This document shows, piece after piece, positions 1-5,920 of a stretch of DNA of 6,611 nt. The position numbers and the translations under genes were made by a program. Positions within the stretch are counted from its first letter, which is position 1; every line of letters starts with the position of its first letter. Under the pieces are notes generated by a model, which saw nothing but the letters and a program-made list of their open reading frames with translations, was not told the DNA's origin and searched no databases. The DNA lies in assembly GCA_913059105.1 (NCBI GenBank), contig CAJXRL010000152.1, positions 1 to 6,611 on the forward strand, written 5' to 3'. The DNA is from an uncultured Flavobacteriales bacterium. GTDB taxonomy: Bacteria > Bacteroidota > Bacteroidia > Flavobacteriales_E > Vicingaceae.

Positions 1-48
1 CGAGATTTCTGCCTGTCTCGTGGGCTCGGAGATGTGTATAAGAGACAG
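1..48 (+). other. Untrimmed Nextera i7 sequencing adapter (not genomic)
   Basis: This stretch is synthetic library sequence. It reads as the end of the P7 primer (1-6), an 8-base index TTCTGCCT (7-14; AGGCAGAA in the other orientation, which I recognise as Nextera N703), the Nextera read-2 linker (15-29) and the 19-bp Tn5 mosaic end AGATGTGTATAAGAGACAG (30-48). Its reverse complement closes the window at the other end. Genomic sequence starts at base 49. An open frame through it gives the peptide MGSEMCIRDR, a known adapter-derived artefact in protein databases. The match is exact over the whole length, so confidence is very high. Confidence 0.98.
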
Positions 49-334
49 GAAAGAAACAGAGCAAAGTGAGTTCGTAATTGCGAGGTCAGGTTATTCAAGC
101 ATAATGGATTTGGTCGCGATGAATCAAAAAGCTTTATTGATTCCCACCCCAAGACAGACAGAACAGGAGTATTTGGCGCAACATTTAATGAATCATCCAC
201 TATTTGTATTTTCTAACCAAGAATCGTTGAATTTGGAACATGCATTCGCTGAGTTGGATAGAAAACCTGAAATTAATTCTAATGCCTTCCCTTCTCAAAA
301 AGAACACATTAAATCATTCTTGAAGAGCTGTTAA
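49..334 (+). CDS. Glycosyltransferase, GT28/MurG-like, C-terminal fragment (5' truncated)
   Basis: Only the last 94 or so residues of this gene are present; the first fully genomic codon is at 50 and the stop is TAA at 332-334. The segment R-S-G-Y-S-S-I-M-D-L (from base 83), followed by L-L-I-P-T-P-R-Q-T-E-Q-E-Y (from about 137), has the form of the nucleotide-sugar binding loop in the C-terminal Rossmann domain of GT-B glycosyltransferases of family 28. In MurG the equivalent region is a conserved G/S-rich loop followed by a proline-rich strand and an E-Q motif. The acceptor and sugar cannot be told from this fragment; Bacteroidota carry such proteins outside the mur cluster, so I do not call it murG. 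The ATG at base 20 is inside the sequencing adapter and is not the start. The gene converges on alr, and the two stop codons share the tetranucleotide TTAA at 331-334. Confidence 0.8.
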
Positions 335-1470
335 ACCAACTTTCGCTTCATGCGATTACCAATATTGGTAAGGGCCTCATAGGTTATAGTTTCTTGTGCT
401 TTAGCAAAGTCGAATAAGGTTTTATGTCCTCCAAAAATCATCGCTTCTGACCCTATTTTTACTTTATTTTGCCCAAGGTTCAGCATGCATAAATCCATAC
501 ATATATTCCCAATAGTAGGATAAAGATTACCGTTAATTTCCACCTCCCAGTTTCCGTTTCCAAGTTTTCGAGGCAATCCATCAGCATACCCCAAAGAAAG
601 TATTGCAATATTACTATCCTCAGGTACAGAACCACTTTTATTGTAGCTAATGTATTCGTTTGCGGAAACCCTTCGAATAGCGACTACTTTACCTGAAAAT
701 CGAGCAACTTGAATTAAATCTTGTTTTAAATCATTAGCTTCAGAAGCTCCATACAACCCTATTCCCAATCGAACCATGTCCATCTGATGGTCTAAGTAAT
801 TATTAATCCCGTCAGTATTTAAGATGTGACAAAAGGCATTACTCTTTAAGCCATTTTTAAGACGAAAGCTCAAATTCTTAAACAACTCAATTTGATCTAA
901 CGTAAATTGTTCTGAAGCATAGTTTCCCGAACTACTTAGGTGACTCATAATGGAACTCACTCGAATTGCTTTTTGATTCTTGAATTGGTCCACTAGTGCA
1001 GGTAAATCCTCTTCATTAAACCCAAGTCGATTCATGCCAGTGTTTAACTTTATGTGAATAGGATATTGACCTTCAAGCAAACTTTCTTGAGTCTGTAGAT
1101 ACGACAAAAATGAATCTAAAACTTGAAAAGAATGAATTACAGGCTCCAAGCAGTGCTCTATCATAACATTCCAATACTGAGAATTCACATTTTGAACCAT
1201 CACCGGCAAACGAACCCCCTGCTCTCTGAGCTCCATTCCTTCAGCAAAAGTTGCTACACCAAACATATCGGCCATTTGAGCAGATTCTATTCTGTTGCAG
1301 ATAACGCTGGTATAATGGCCATAAGCAGCAGCTTTTACCATGAGCATGATTTTTGTCGTCGGGTCTAGTTTTTTTTTAAAATAATTGATATTGTGCAAAA
1401 TGGCTTTCCAGCTAACTTCCAACGTATTATCGCTATACTCACTTAAAAAATAAGACTTGTTTTTAGCCAT
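331..1470 (-). CDS. alr: Alanine racemase (stand-alone, PLP-dependent)
   Basis: A cytoplasmic PLP enzyme that interconverts L- and D-alanine, supplying D-Ala for the peptidoglycan stem peptide. The 379 residues match the usual length of about 360-390. An N-terminal TIM barrel carries the PLP lysine in V-K-A-A-A-Y-G-H (K46). K-L-N-T-G-M-N-R-L-G contains K141 and R148, with the same spacing as the carbamylated Lys129 and Arg136 of the Geobacillus enzyme. M-V-R-L-G-I-G-L-Y-G (232-241) is the usual barrel-end motif. The C-terminal beta domain has the second catalytic base Y276 in I-S-Y-N, then L-G-Y-A-D-G-L-P-R (293-301) and G-N-I-C-M-D (321-326). Asn after Y276 replaces the more usual Gly. In many Bacteroidota alr is fused to murF; here it is separate. 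It overlaps the end of tdk by 8 bases and is preceded by an AGGAGG, so it is probably translated from a tdk-alr message. The ATG at 1470 fits both the family N-terminus and the ribosome site. Confidence 0.96.
   Translation of the reverse strand: MAKNKSYFLSEYSDNTLEVSWKAILHNINYFKKKLDPTTKIMLMVKAAAYGHYTSVICNRIESAQMADMFGVATFAEGMELREQGVRLPVMVQNVNSQYWNVMIEHCLEPVIHSFQVLDSFLSYLQTQESLLEGQYPIHIKLNTGMNRLGFNEEDLPALVDQFKNQKAIRVSSIMSHLSSSGNYASEQFTLDQIELFKNLSFRLKNGLKSNAFCHILNTDGINNYLDHQMDMVRLGIGLYGASEANDLKQDLIQVARFSGKVVAIRRVSANEYISYNKSGSVPEDSNIAILSLGYADGLPRKLGNGNWEVEINGNLYPTIGNICMDLCMLNLGQNKVKIGSEAMIFGGHKTLFDFAKAQETITYEALTNIGNRMKRKLV
356..371. repeat. Perfect 16-bp palindrome inside the 3' end of alr
   Basis: TTACCAATATTGGTAA is a perfect inverted repeat with no spacer. 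It lies 21 bases past the stop of the convergent glycosyltransferase gene and within alr codons for L-T-N-I-G-N. As RNA it could form a 6-bp stem with an AUAU loop on either strand. There is no T-run after it on either strand, so it does not look like a normal intrinsic terminator. It could be a protein site or simply chance codon choice. Confidence 0.5.
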
Positions 1471-2047
1471 TTTGCCCCTCCTCTCTTAAAAAACAAACTC
1501 TACAAAGCGGCTCGTAACTTTCTATTTCACCTAGCATCACCAACTTATCATTTCCCGTAGTTCGGTGACTGTGATTTGCCAAATTGCCGCACTTGACGCA
1601 AATGGCATGAACCTTTGTAACGTATTCTGCAGTAGCTAGAAGAGCGGGAATTGGGCCAAAAGGTTTACCTTGGTAATCCATATCTAGACCTGCCACAATT
1701 ACTCTAATTCCTTGATTTGCCAATCGATTACACACCCCCACTAATTCCATGTCAAAAAATTGAGCTTCATCGATTCCAATTACTTCTTCATCGTTAATTA
1801 ATAAAGGAATATTTGCTGAAGCAGGAACTGGTGTCGAATGAATTTGGTTTGAATCATGCGAAACAACCGCTTCTTCATCATATCGAGTATCAATAGCAGG
1901 CTTAAAAATTTCAACTTTTTGCTTGGCAATCTTAGCCCTTTTCAATCTTCGAATAAGTTCCTCTGTCTTTCCTGAAAACATAGACCCACAGATTACCTCT
2001 ATCCAGCCTTTGCGATTTTCAGAATTAATAGTATTTTCGAGGAACAT
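1463..2047 (-). CDS. tdk: Thymidine kinase, type II (TK1-like)
   Basis: Phosphorylates thymidine to dTMP with ATP in the cytoplasm (pyrimidine salvage). The 194 residues match the family length. The P-loop is G-S-M-F-S-G-K-T (21-28). The Walker-B/catalytic region is I-D-E-A-Q-F-F (92-98), with E94 in the place of the catalytic glutamate. A-G-L-D-M-D-Y-Q-G-K-P-F (119-130) is the conserved strand-loop before the lasso. The structural zinc site is given by C150-x-x-C153 and C182-x-x-C185, and the thymidine-binding lasso lies between them, ending in S-Y-E-P-L-C-R-V-C. These features separate it from the Herpes-type kinases. The first 13 residues are a variable tail, so a slightly later start cannot be excluded, but no later ATG precedes the P-loop strand except M23 inside the P-loop. 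The gene leads a two-gene unit with alr and is transcribed away from the acidic protein gene; a good -7 element lies 34 bases before its start. Confidence 0.97.
   Translation of the reverse strand: MFLENTINSENRKGWIEVICGSMFSGKTEELIRRLKRAKIAKQKVEIFKPAIDTRYDEEAVVSHDSNQIHSTPVPASANIPLLINDEEVIGIDEAQFFDMELVGVCNRLANQGIRVIVAGLDMDYQGKPFGPIPALLATAEYVTKVHAICVKCGNLANHSHRTTGNDKLVMLGEIESYEPLCRVCFLREEGQNG
1477..1482 (-). promoter_or_regulatory. Shine-Dalgarno AGGAGG of alr
   Basis: Read on the minus strand, AGGAGG followed by GGCAAA and then the alr ATG gives a canonical 6-base spacing. It supports the start at 1470. The motif lies inside the last codons of tdk (R-E-E-G-Q-N-G), so part of the match may be due to protein coding. 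No other gene in the window has a comparable ribosome-binding site, as is typical of Bacteroidota. Confidence 0.6.
2009..2039 (+). promoter_or_regulatory. Candidate promoter for the acidic protein gene, inside tdk
   Basis: TTTG at 2009-2012, then 19 bases, then TATTTTCG at 2032-2039. The spacing is ideal for the Bacteroidota -33/-7 promoter, and the -7 box differs from TAnnTTTG at one position. It lies in the 5' coding part of tdk on the opposite strand. Transcription would start near 2045, about 70 bases before the chosen ATG at 2117. The evidence is motif matching only. Confidence 0.35.
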
Positions 2048-2080
2048 AATTACCTTATTTTGTTTTTTAAACTAAGAAAG

Positions 2081-2115
2081 CAAAGGTATTATTTATCGAA
2101 CAAAAGAAGCACAAA
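2081..2115 (-). promoter_or_regulatory. Candidate Bacteroidota promoter for tdk-alr
   Basis: On the minus strand, TACCTTTG (complement of 2081-2088) matches the Bacteroidota -7 consensus TAnnTTTG exactly. A TTTG element (complement of 2112-2115) lies 23 bases upstream, at the long end of the spacing reported for Flavobacterium; a second TTTG (complement of 2101-2104) is too close at 12 bases. Transcription would start around 2074-2076, leaving a leader of about 27 bases before the tdk ATG. The -7 element is convincing; the -33 element is less so. Confidence 0.55.
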
Positions 2116-2116
2116 A

Positions 2117-3046
2117 ATGAAGATTGAAAATAAGCGATCGGAGATTACTAAATTAATTGATAATATTAAAAAGAGCTCTGACCATTTAAATGAGCTGGAA
2201 ACGATTCCAGTTCTTGAAATAGGTGTTATTCTTTCAAAAATTAACCAGTTACACGAGGCAGCTGCCGTATTGAGATATTTGTGCGAAGTACAGCAAGGCA
2301 AAAGAGTTGAACTACAATCAAACGACTTCATTGTTACCCCTATCCCGAAAGAAGTAGAGGAGGAATTTTTAACGGATAACGAAACTACATTGGCGTCAAA
2401 CGACCGTAAAGTAGTTGACCAAGATGCCATCATTACCGAAAAAGAAAACAATACAGATGATACATTAAATCATATTATTGAGGCCCCCACTGAAGAAGAG
2501 GTTACAAATGACGATTCTATTGATCAAGTGTTGACTTCAGATTTATTTGCTGAAAAAAAGACAGTAGAATCTATTCCCGAAAATGAAGATGAGTCTGATA
2601 ATGACAAATTGGCTAAAGAAAATTATCTGTTGAATGACGACTTGTTAGATCAGATTTTAGAAGAAGTCAAAGACGATGAAAAAGGCATTGACCAAGTAGA
2701 AAACTTAGTGGAGAAATTAGAAGAGGAAAATGAGATTTCTTCTAAGCCCGATATTAACGAGGTATTTGCAATAGAAGATTCTAGTATAAGCGGTCACCTT
2801 CAAAAACAACCTATTGCAGACTTAATGAGCGCTATAGGCCTAAATGAACGTTACTTGTATGCCAATGATTTGTTCGATGGAGATATGCAAGAGTTTAAAA
2901 ACGCCGTTAAAATGCTGAATGAATTCGAAAATGGCGAAGAGGCAAAATCTTTTTTCGAAAGTGGCCTAAGAAGCACCTACAACTGGGAAGATGACAATAC
3001 ATTAGCACAAGCGCTTTTTAGCCTTGTCGAAAGGAGACATCTTTAA
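2117..3046 (+). CDS. Acidic protein of unknown function with conserved-looking C-terminal domain
   Basis: The product has 309 residues and no function that I can assign. Three parts are visible. Residues 1-60 are predicted helical (E-I-T-K-L-I-D-N-I-K-K, then E-A-A-A-V-L-R-Y-L). Residues about 79-225 form a strongly acidic, low-complexity and probably disordered linker rich in E, D, N and T, with recurring short hydrophobic patches (S-I-D-Q-V-L, L-L-D-Q-I-L, G-I-D-Q-V-E-N-L-V). Residues about 228-309 are compact and helical, with I-A-D-L-M-S-A-I-G-L-N-E-R-Y-L-Y-A-N-D-L-F and a C-terminal Y-N-W-E-D-D plus L-V-E-R-R. From memory this tail resembles uncharacterised Bacteroidota proteins, which I cannot check here. 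There is no signal peptide, membrane helix or catalytic motif, so it is probably cytoplasmic. I chose the ATG at 2117 because it follows an A-rich stretch; the upstream ATG at 2060 would add a basic 19-residue extension through the tdk promoter. A scaffold or adaptor role is only a guess. Confidence 0.8.
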   Translation: MKIENKRSEITKLIDNIKKSSDHLNELETIPVLEIGVILSKINQLHEAAAVLRYLCEVQQGKRVELQSNDFIVTPIPKEVEEEFLTDNETTLASNDRKVVDQDAIITEKENNTDDTLNHIIEAPTEEEVTNDDSIDQVLTSDLFAEKKTVESIPENEDESDNDKLAKENYLLNDDLLDQILEEVKDDEKGIDQVENLVEKLEEENEISSKPDINEVFAIEDSSISGHLQKQPIADLMSAIGLNERYLYANDLFDGDMQEFKNAVKMLNEFENGEEAKSFFESGLRSTYNWEDDNTLAQALFSLVERRHL

Positions 3047-3059
3047 TATTTTCCTTTTA

Positions 3060-3093
3060 AATTGGTTCAAAACCGATTATACATTCGTTTTTT
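3060..3093 (+). terminator. Weak candidate terminator after the acidic protein gene
   Basis: An 8-bp stem (AATTGGTT at 3060-3067 with AACCGATT at 3071-3078, one G-U pair, CAA loop) begins 13 bases after the stop codon. A run of six T lies at 3088-3093, but nine bases separate it from the stem, and the stem is A/T-rich. It may end the upstream transcript inefficiently. Confidence 0.3.
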
Positions 3094-3121
3094 CTAGCAA
3101 CATGATATTGTGTTACATTTA
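3091..3121 (+). promoter_or_regulatory. Candidate promoter for the TolC-adaptor-tsaB unit
   Basis: TTTC at 3091-3094, 19 bases, then TACATTTA at 3114-3121. Each element differs from the Bacteroidota consensus (TTTG and TAnnTTTG) at its last base, while the spacing is right. Transcription would begin around 3127 with a leader of roughly 14 bases. The 94-base gap between the genes needs some promoter if this unit is independent, but the match is imperfect. Confidence 0.35.
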
Positions 3122-3140
3122 CCTCAAATCATAGTATCTT

Positions 3141-4592
3141 ATGGGTAATTATAAATTTAAATGGAAAGCTACTTCGTTAAGTATAATTCTGTTTTTCGGT
3201 TTATTGACAAATTTGACAGCACAAAATAAAGTTTGGACTTTACAAGAGTGCATTCAATATGCGTTGGAAAACAATCTTCAAATTCAACAAAACGAATTGT
3301 CGCAGAAACTTGCCGACTACGATCTTAAACAGGCAAAGTATAATGTACTTCCCGATTTAAACGGATTTGCGTCACATGCTTACAATTTTGGTCAAACGAT
3401 TGATCCTTTTACAAATCAATTTGCGAACAGTCAAGTTCGATCAAATTCTTTTTCTGTTTCTTCAACATTTACCATTTTTAATGGCTTTAGAAACGTTAAT
3501 ACTATTAAAAGAAATCAAGCACAACAGCAGGCATCTCAGTATGACCTGGATAAAATGAAAAATGATATCTCTTTGAATATCGCAAATTCATTCTTAGGCA
3601 TTTTGTTTAATCAAGAGTTACTTAAGAACGCTGAAGCGCAATTGAGAATAACACAGCAACAAATTGATAGAATTGAAAAACAAGTTAATGCAGGAGCATT
3701 GCCAGAAGGGACTTTAAAAGATATTGATGCACAATTTGCTAGTGAGGAATTAAATGTGGTGAATGCAGAAAATCAACTTAACATTTCAAAACTAAACTTA
3801 GCTCAATTGTTACGGTTAGACAGTTTTGAAGATTTCGAAATTGCTAGTCCAAATCTTAGCAATTTTAATGGCGTGAAGGAATTGGTTAGCCCTGGAGCAT
3901 TGTATTTATCTGCTTTAGAAACCATGCCTGAGGTAAAAAGTGCAGAATACAATTTATATTCTGCTCACAAGAACACCCAAATTGCAAGAAGTGGATATAT
4001 GCCTACTCTAAGCGTTTCAGGTTCGATTGGAACTGGTTTTTCTGGAGCAAATAGAGAAGTGATTGGAGTTAAAGATCAAAGAGAAGTTCAGACCGGAGAT
4101 TATATTAGGAGTAATGGTGAGGAGGTGTACACAATGACAGCAACTCCTATTTTCCAAGACAAACCATTTTCTGATCAATTTTCTGATAACGAGAATAAGT
4201 CAATTCGGTTCTCTTTGTCTATCCCAATTTTCAATCGTTTCAGTGCAAGAGTTGGCGTTCAACGAGCCAAAATTCAAGAGCAAGTTGCTGATTTGAGTTA
4301 CGAATCGGCAAAATTAAATTTGCGTCAAAGTATTGAATCTGCCCACAACGATGCAGCTTCAGCATTAAAACGTTACAAGGCTGCTGAAAAATCAGTTACG
4401 GCTCTAGAAACTTCTTTTGCTTATACCCAAGAACGCTACAAAGTTGGCATTATTAATTCGTTCGACTTTAACAACGAAAAAAACAGATTAATCAACGCTC
4501 AATCAGAATTATTACAAGCAAAATACAACTATATATTTAGTACTAAAGTCTTAGATTTTTATCAAGGCGGAGGTATTTCACTCTCTAAATAA
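3141..4592 (+). CDS. TolC-family outer-membrane efflux protein
   Basis: Outer-membrane channel of a tripartite exporter. The 483 residues match the TolC family. A signal peptide is clear: basic start (K5, K7, K9), hydrophobic core S14-L22, and probable cleavage after T-A (A27) before Q28. The mature protein begins with W-T-L-Q-E-C-I-Q-Y-A-L-E-N-N, the usual first OEP helix in Bacteroidota, followed by L-P-D-L-N-G and Y-N-F-G-Q-T-I-D-P-F-T-N (81-92), typical of the first beta-barrel strands. Long Gln/Ala/Asn-rich helices follow, then the second OEP repeat starting near S256, with G-Y-M-P-T-L-S-V (285-292). Residues about 302-352 form a polar insertion between the two barrel strands and are probably the exposed loop. 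The last helix pair ends in F-Y-Q-G-G-G. The adaptor gene follows 6 bases later, which supports a joint function. The transported substrate cannot be inferred. No ribosome site is seen before the ATG. Confidence 0.94.
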   Translation: MGNYKFKWKATSLSIILFFGLLTNLTAQNKVWTLQECIQYALENNLQIQQNELSQKLADYDLKQAKYNVLPDLNGFASHAYNFGQTIDPFTNQFANSQVRSNSFSVSSTFTIFNGFRNVNTIKRNQAQQQASQYDLDKMKNDISLNIANSFLGILFNQELLKNAEAQLRITQQQIDRIEKQVNAGALPEGTLKDIDAQFASEELNVVNAENQLNISKLNLAQLLRLDSFEDFEIASPNLSNFNGVKELVSPGALYLSALETMPEVKSAEYNLYSAHKNTQIARSGYMPTLSVSGSIGTGFSGANREVIGVKDQREVQTGDYIRSNGEEVYTMTATPIFQDKPFSDQFSDNENKSIRFSLSIPIFNRFSARVGVQRAKIQEQVADLSYESAKLNLRQSIESAHNDAASALKRYKAAEKSVTALETSFAYTQERYKVGIINSFDFNNEKNRLINAQSELLQAKYNYIFSTKVLDFYQGGGISLSK

Positions 4593-4598
4593 AACATC

Positions 4599-5918
4599 AT
4601 GAATTCAAAGAAGTGGTTAATTGTACTAGGAATACTAGTAGTTATTCTTGTAGTTGCAGGAATTTTTAAAGGCAAATCAGGCGGCAAAGGGAAAAAGGTA
4701 GCTATTGAAAAAGTAGAGCGACGAACGATAGTTGAGACTGTGGCAGCAAGTGGGAAAATTCAGCCTGAGACTGAGGTAATTATTAGTTCGGATGTTTCAG
4801 GTGAAATCATTGCGATGCCTGTTAAAGAAGGTGAAAGGGTAAAAGCCGGAGATTTGTTGCTAAAAATTAATCCAGACTTGGTAGAATCTGCTTTAAGCAG
4901 AGCTGAAGCGGCTTTGAATACCACAAAAGCGAATTTAGCCGGTTCGAAAGCGAGATTAGCTCAATCCAAATCGCAATTCCAAAATTCGAAAGCTTCTTTT
5001 GAAAGAAACAAGAAATTGTTTGATAGTAAAGTAATCTCTCAGGCAGAATTTGACCAAGCTACAGCCAATTATGAAGTAGCAACAGCCGATGTAGATGCTG
5101 CAAAAGAAAGTGTTAGGGCAGGAACGTTTAACGTTAGAAGTTCCGAAGCAACATTGAAAGAAGCTAAAGAAAACCTAGGTAGAACTTCAATTTACTCTCC
5201 AATGGATGGCGTGATTACCAAATTAAATAAAGAAAAAGGTGAAAGAGTTGTTGGAACCGCCCAAATGGCAGGAACAGAAATTATGACCGTAGCAGACCTT
5301 AATGTGATGGAAGTTGCCGTGGAAGTAAACGAAAATGATATTGTTCGAGTTTCCATTAACGACACCACGGAAATTGAGGTAGATGCTTATTTGAATAAAA
5401 CGTTTAAGGGTATTGTAACTGAAATTGCAAATTCTGCAAACACTTCAGGGATGAGTGCTGATCAGGTGACTAATTTTGATGTTAAAATTAGAATGTTACG
5501 ATCTTCTTACCAGGATTTACTAAAGAGAAGACCTGATAGCTCTTCTCCGTTCAGGCCAGGAATGTCTGCAACGGTTGACATTAGAACTACTCAAGTTAAC
5601 AATGTGATTACTGTGCCAATTCAAGCAGTTACTATTAGAACAGACACTACAAACTCATCTGATCAAAATGCATTGGCTGATGCTGATGAGGATGATGAAA
5701 AAATAGAAGTAGTTTTTGTAAAGGAAGGAGAGATGGTGAAAATGGTGGAAGTAGAAACGGGGATTCAGAACACCATGTACATTGAAATATTAAATGGATT
5801 AGATGAAAATCAGGAGGTGGTAGTAGCTCCATATACCCTTGTATCAAAAATTTTGAAAGACGGTCAGCGAATTATTGTTGTGGAGAAGAAAGATCTTTTC
5901 ACGGCTACTAAAAAGTAA
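4599..5918 (+). CDS. Periplasmic adaptor (membrane fusion protein), MacA/HlyD-like
   Basis: Bridges an inner-membrane pump to the TolC channel. The 439 residues begin with a single membrane anchor (W6-F23) that lacks a lipobox cysteine. The first lipoyl half is I-I-S-S-D-V-S-G-E-I (61-70), with G-E-R-V-K-A-G-D-L-L (78-87). A long alpha-hairpin spans about 94-193, and the second lipoyl half is Y-S-P-M-D-G-V-I-T (199-207). A beta-barrel (about 235-330) includes F-R-P-G-M-S-A-T-V-D-I (318-328), and a membrane-proximal domain ends the protein. R136, L140 and S147 at the hairpin tip reproduce the spacing of the R-L-S motif used by AcrA and MacA to dock onto TolC. The hairpin has heptad-like repeats with S-K pairs (112-138). 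An acidic insertion (D-A-D-E-D-D-E, 361-367) interrupts the last domain. The membrane anchor and F-R-P-G-M-S motif are more like MacA than AcrA, so an ABC partner is likelier, but no pump gene is visible. Confidence 0.93.
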   Translation: MNSKKWLIVLGILVVILVVAGIFKGKSGGKGKKVAIEKVERRTIVETVAASGKIQPETEVIISSDVSGEIIAMPVKEGERVKAGDLLLKINPDLVESALSRAEAALNTTKANLAGSKARLAQSKSQFQNSKASFERNKKLFDSKVISQAEFDQATANYEVATADVDAAKESVRAGTFNVRSSEATLKEAKENLGRTSIYSPMDGVITKLNKEKGERVVGTAQMAGTEIMTVADLNVMEVAVEVNENDIVRVSINDTTEIEVDAYLNKTFKGIVTEIANSANTSGMSADQVTNFDVKIRMLRSSYQDLLKRRPDSSSPFRPGMSATVDIRTTQVNNVITVPIQAVTIRTDTTNSSDQNALADADEDDEKIEVVFVKEGEMVKMVEVETGIQNTMYIEILNGLDENQEVVVAPYTLVSKILKDGQRIIVVEKKDLFTATKK

Positions 5919-5920
5919 AT

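Noticed and set aside
343..355. Small hairpin TCGC-TTCAT-GCGA next to the 16-bp palindrome
   Set aside because: Only four base pairs, within alr codons and without a T-run; too weak to call a terminator.
1123..1368. Open frame of 81 codons on the plus strand
   Set aside because: It lies fully within alr on the opposite strand, has no recognisable domain, and alr shows all catalytic motifs.
2060..2116. Longer start of the acidic protein at 2060
   Set aside because: It would add a basic 19-residue extension unlike the rest of the protein and spanning the tdk -7 element; the ATG at 2117 follows an A-rich stretch typical of Bacteroidota starts.
2089..2451. Open frame of 120 codons on the minus strand
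   Set aside because: It is antisense to the acidic protein gene. Its serine- and leucine-rich composition is what the complement of the acidic codons would give. It also runs into the tdk promoter.
3367..3558. Open frame of 63 codons inside the TolC-family gene
   Set aside because: It is a shifted frame in a well-supported gene with signal peptide and OEP repeats.
5647..5847. Open frame of 66 codons on the minus strand
   Set aside because: It is antisense to the adaptor gene; its His/Pro/Leu-rich product reflects the GATG-rich repeat on the other strand.
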